A stretch of 6,972 nucleotides of DNA from Acidobacteriota bacterium (lineage in GTDB: Bacteria > Acidobacteriota > Thermoanaerobaculia > Gp7-AA8): contig QHVX01000137.1 in the NCBI GenBank assembly GCA_003222375.1, positions 4,971 to 11,942 of the forward strand, in the 5' to 3' direction. The notes under the pieces were generated by a model. That model was not told where the DNA came from. It ran no database searches and saw nothing but the letters and a program-made list of their open reading frames with translations. The position numbers were made by a program, and so were the translations under genes. Every line of letters begins with the position of its first letter. The first letter of the stretch is position 1. Shown here piece after piece: positions 5,969-6,972 of this stretch.

Positions 5969-6666
5969 TGGATCGCATGAACGAAACGCAAAAGCCGAAA
6001 CGCTCGGCCTGGTTCTGGATTCTCACCGGATGCGGCGGTTTCATCGTTCTCTTCATCATCGGCATCGCACTGTTATGGCACTTCGGCACCAAAAAACTCG
6101 CCGCGACGATCGAGGAGAACGCGAAGAATCCGGCCCTGCGCGCTGAAAAAGCGAAGCGGATGCTCGGCGCCGCGCGGCTTCCCGACGGCTACTATCCCGT
6201 CTCAGGCACGCTCGAGCTTCCGATCCTGACGCACGTTCGCCTCTACGATCGCGCGCCCGACGACAAAGGCTTTGTCACCCGCTTCACGAATCGCGGCTTC
6301 ATCTTCACCGAGACGCTGTACACCGAGAGCTCGAAAGAGCGCGAGGCTTTCTTCACCGGCGCGCCGTCGGCGCCGGAACTGTTCGATAACATCGGCATCA
6401 AGCTGCGCGCGAGGGAAAATGTGAGCAGCGGATCGATCGAGATCGGCAAAGAGAAAATTCGATATCGCACCGTGCGCGGCCGCATTGAAGAAGGAGCGAA
6501 CGAAGCGGAGGAGCCGATGGTGCTGATGTGGATCGATTGCCCGGGTGAGAAGAGGGAGCGTTGGGCAGTCTGGTTTCAGCCCGACGTCCCCGATGAGGCG
6601 GCGATCCGCACGTTCATGTCGCAGTTTTCTACTTCTGCCTTCTGCTTTCTGCCTTCTGCCTTCTAA
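5968..6666 (+). CDS. Membrane-anchored protein of unknown function
   Basis: A 232-residue protein that I do not recognise. After a basic N-terminus (KPKR) there is one strong transmembrane helix at about 15-39 (WFWILTGCGGFIVLFIIGIALL), so the protein is probably anchored with its N-terminus inside and about 190 residues outside the membrane. The soluble part has a LPDGYYPV motif, alternating hydrophobic stretches suggesting beta-structure (LPILTHVRLYDR, GFIFTETLY, PMVLMWIDC) and ends near FMSQF. The last 11 residues (TSAFCFLPSAF, 222-232) come from a heptanucleotide repeat and are probably not ancestral. The ATG at 5968 overlaps the trmB TAA (TAATG), with GGAAGGGA just upstream; ATG 5977 is the alternative. 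It is likely co-transcribed with rsgA and trmB, but that gives no clear functional hint. The frame extends upstream to 5704 only as a shadow of trmB. Confidence 0.82.
   Translation: MDRMNETQKPKRSAWFWILTGCGGFIVLFIIGIALLWHFGTKKLAATIEENAKNPALRAEKAKRMLGAARLPDGYYPVSGTLELPILTHVRLYDRAPDDKGFVTRFTNRGFIFTETLYTESSKEREAFFTGAPSAPELFDNIGIKLRARENVSSGSIEIGKEKIRYRTVRGRIEEGANEAEEPMVLMWIDCPGEKRERWAVWFQPDVPDEAAIRTFMSQFSTSAFCFLPSAF
6631..6665 (+). repeat. Heptanucleotide tandem repeat, about five units (CYTTCTG)
   Basis: Five consecutive 7-mers: ACTTCTG, CCTTCTG, CTTTCTG, CCTTCTG and CCTTCTA. The non-template strand is almost pure pyrimidine apart from one G per unit. The tract encodes the last residues of the upstream gene, supplies part of its stop codon, and covers the spacer and -35 region of the predicted ruvC promoter. 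Confidence 0.8.
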
Positions 6667-6687
6667 AATGCGTTGTGCGCATTTTAG
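6663..6687. repeat. Perfect 10-bp inverted repeat around the ruvC start codon
   Basis: CTAAAATGCG (6663-6672) and CGCATTTTAG (6678-6687) are exact reverse complements separated by TTGTG. The loop contains the ruvC GTG (6675-6677). The left arm contains the predicted -10 TAAAAT and the stop codon TAA of the upstream gene. It could be an operator over the promoter, a hairpin in read-through RNA, or chance. Confidence 0.7.
6664..6669 (+). promoter_or_regulatory. Putative -10 hexamer (TAAAAT) for ruvC
   Basis: TAAAAT is followed by 5 bases and the GTG start of ruvC, again consistent with a leaderless transcript. Its first three bases are the TAA stop of the preceding gene. No -35 consensus is seen; that region is heptamer repeat. 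Confidence 0.45.
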
Positions 6688-6972
6688 GCATCGACCCTGG
6701 CTCGATCACGACCGGCTTCGGGGTCGTCGATGCCGATCGCGGGCGGCTCGTCCTCGTGGAGCTCGGTTCGATCAACACGCCGCGGCGCGCGGAGCTTGCC
6801 GACCGGCTCCATCAGATTCACGACGGCCTGCTCTCCGTGATCGCGCGCACAATGCCGGCTGCGGTCGCGGTGGAGACTCCGTTTGCGGGACGAAACATGA
6901 AGAGCCTGATCCAGCTCGCGCAGGCTCGCGGTGTCGTTCTGCTGGCGGCGCGCTCGGCGAATGTGCCGGTGT
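6675..6972 (+). CDS. ruvC: Holliday junction endodeoxyribonuclease RuvC, 3' partial
   Basis: The first 99 codons of RuvC, cut by the window end. The N-terminus VRILGIDPGSITTGFGVVD carries the first catalytic Asp (D7, in GIDPG), and E67 in VAVETPFAG is the second acidic catalytic residue. The GRNMKSLIQLAQARGV segment that follows is the conserved helix region of the family (usual form N-x-x-SALKLGQARG). The remaining catalytic acids lie beyond the window. RuvC works as a dimer with RuvAB, resolving four-way junctions during recombinational repair. The GTG start is set by the position of D7, the same as in E. coli RuvC. There is no Shine-Dalgarno; a TAAAAT hexamer lies 5 bases upstream and a perfect inverted repeat surrounds the start. 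An ATG at 6668 is in another frame and is not the start. Confidence 0.95.
   Translation, partial: MRILGIDPGSITTGFGVVDADRGRLVLVELGSINTPRRAELADRLHQIHDGLLSVIARTMPAAVAVETPFAGRNMKSLIQLAQARGVVLLAARSANVPV

Noticed and set aside
1..6972. Defence system, prophage, integron, CRISPR, retron or biosynthetic cluster
   Set aside because: No integrase, transposase, reverse transcriptase, nuclease cassette, direct-repeat array or synthase motifs were found; the gene content is signalling plus housekeeping.

Overview
The window is about 7 kb of dense bacterial chromosome, GC-rich (roughly 60% by eye), with eight protein genes and almost no intergenic space. No phage, plasmid, insertion sequence, CRISPR, rRNA or tRNA signature was seen. 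The GC-rich codon use, the TAnnnT hexamers placed a few bases before start codons, a dispersed palindrome of the type often mistranslated as HPERSEGS, and a short CTTCTGC-type tandem tract together suggest Acidobacteriota or a similar little-studied soil or sediment lineage. This assignment is an inference with low confidence.

Layout. (1) Positions 2-1891, plus strand: the 3' part of a PAS-PAS-GGDEF-EAL cyclic-di-GMP enzyme; its beginning lies outside the window. (2) 1881-1950: a 70-base imperfect palindromic repeat that holds the stop codon of gene 1 and ends just before the promoter of gene 3. (3) 1969-3564: an M49-like (dipeptidyl-peptidase III family) zinc peptidase, overlapping by one base a single-domain response regulator at 3564-4019. 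(4) 3996-4454, minus strand: a second, paralogous single-domain response regulator that converges on the first and overlaps it by 24 bases. (5) 4455-4490: a very short divergent promoter region with two overlapping -10 hexamers. (6) 4491-5968 and on: an operon of rsgA (ribosome-assembly GTPase), trmB (tRNA m7G46 methyltransferase) and an unrecognised membrane-anchored protein (5968-6666), linked by stop/start overlaps. (7) 6675-6972: the first 99 codons of ruvC (Holliday junction resolvase), with its own apparent -10 and a perfect 10-bp inverted repeat around its GTG start.

How it works together. The left half is signalling: a c-di-GMP turnover enzyme and two receiver-only proteins, one apparently co-translated with a peptidase. 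The right half is housekeeping: ribosome maturation, tRNA modification and recombination. Genes at the head of transcription units (1969, 4491, 6675) lack a Shine-Dalgarno sequence and have a TAnnnT hexamer 5-8 bases upstream, suggesting leaderless mRNAs. Internal genes of the two operons (3564, 5387, 5968) have purine-rich Shine-Dalgarno-like sequences and overlap the preceding stop.

I did not find a convincing new multi-gene system. The most interesting signals are small: the inverted repeat that puts the ruvC start codon in a 5-base loop, the symmetric divergent promoter, the palindromic repeat at the 1.9 kb junction, the heptamer tract before ruvC, and an AT-rich rare-codon patch inside trmB.
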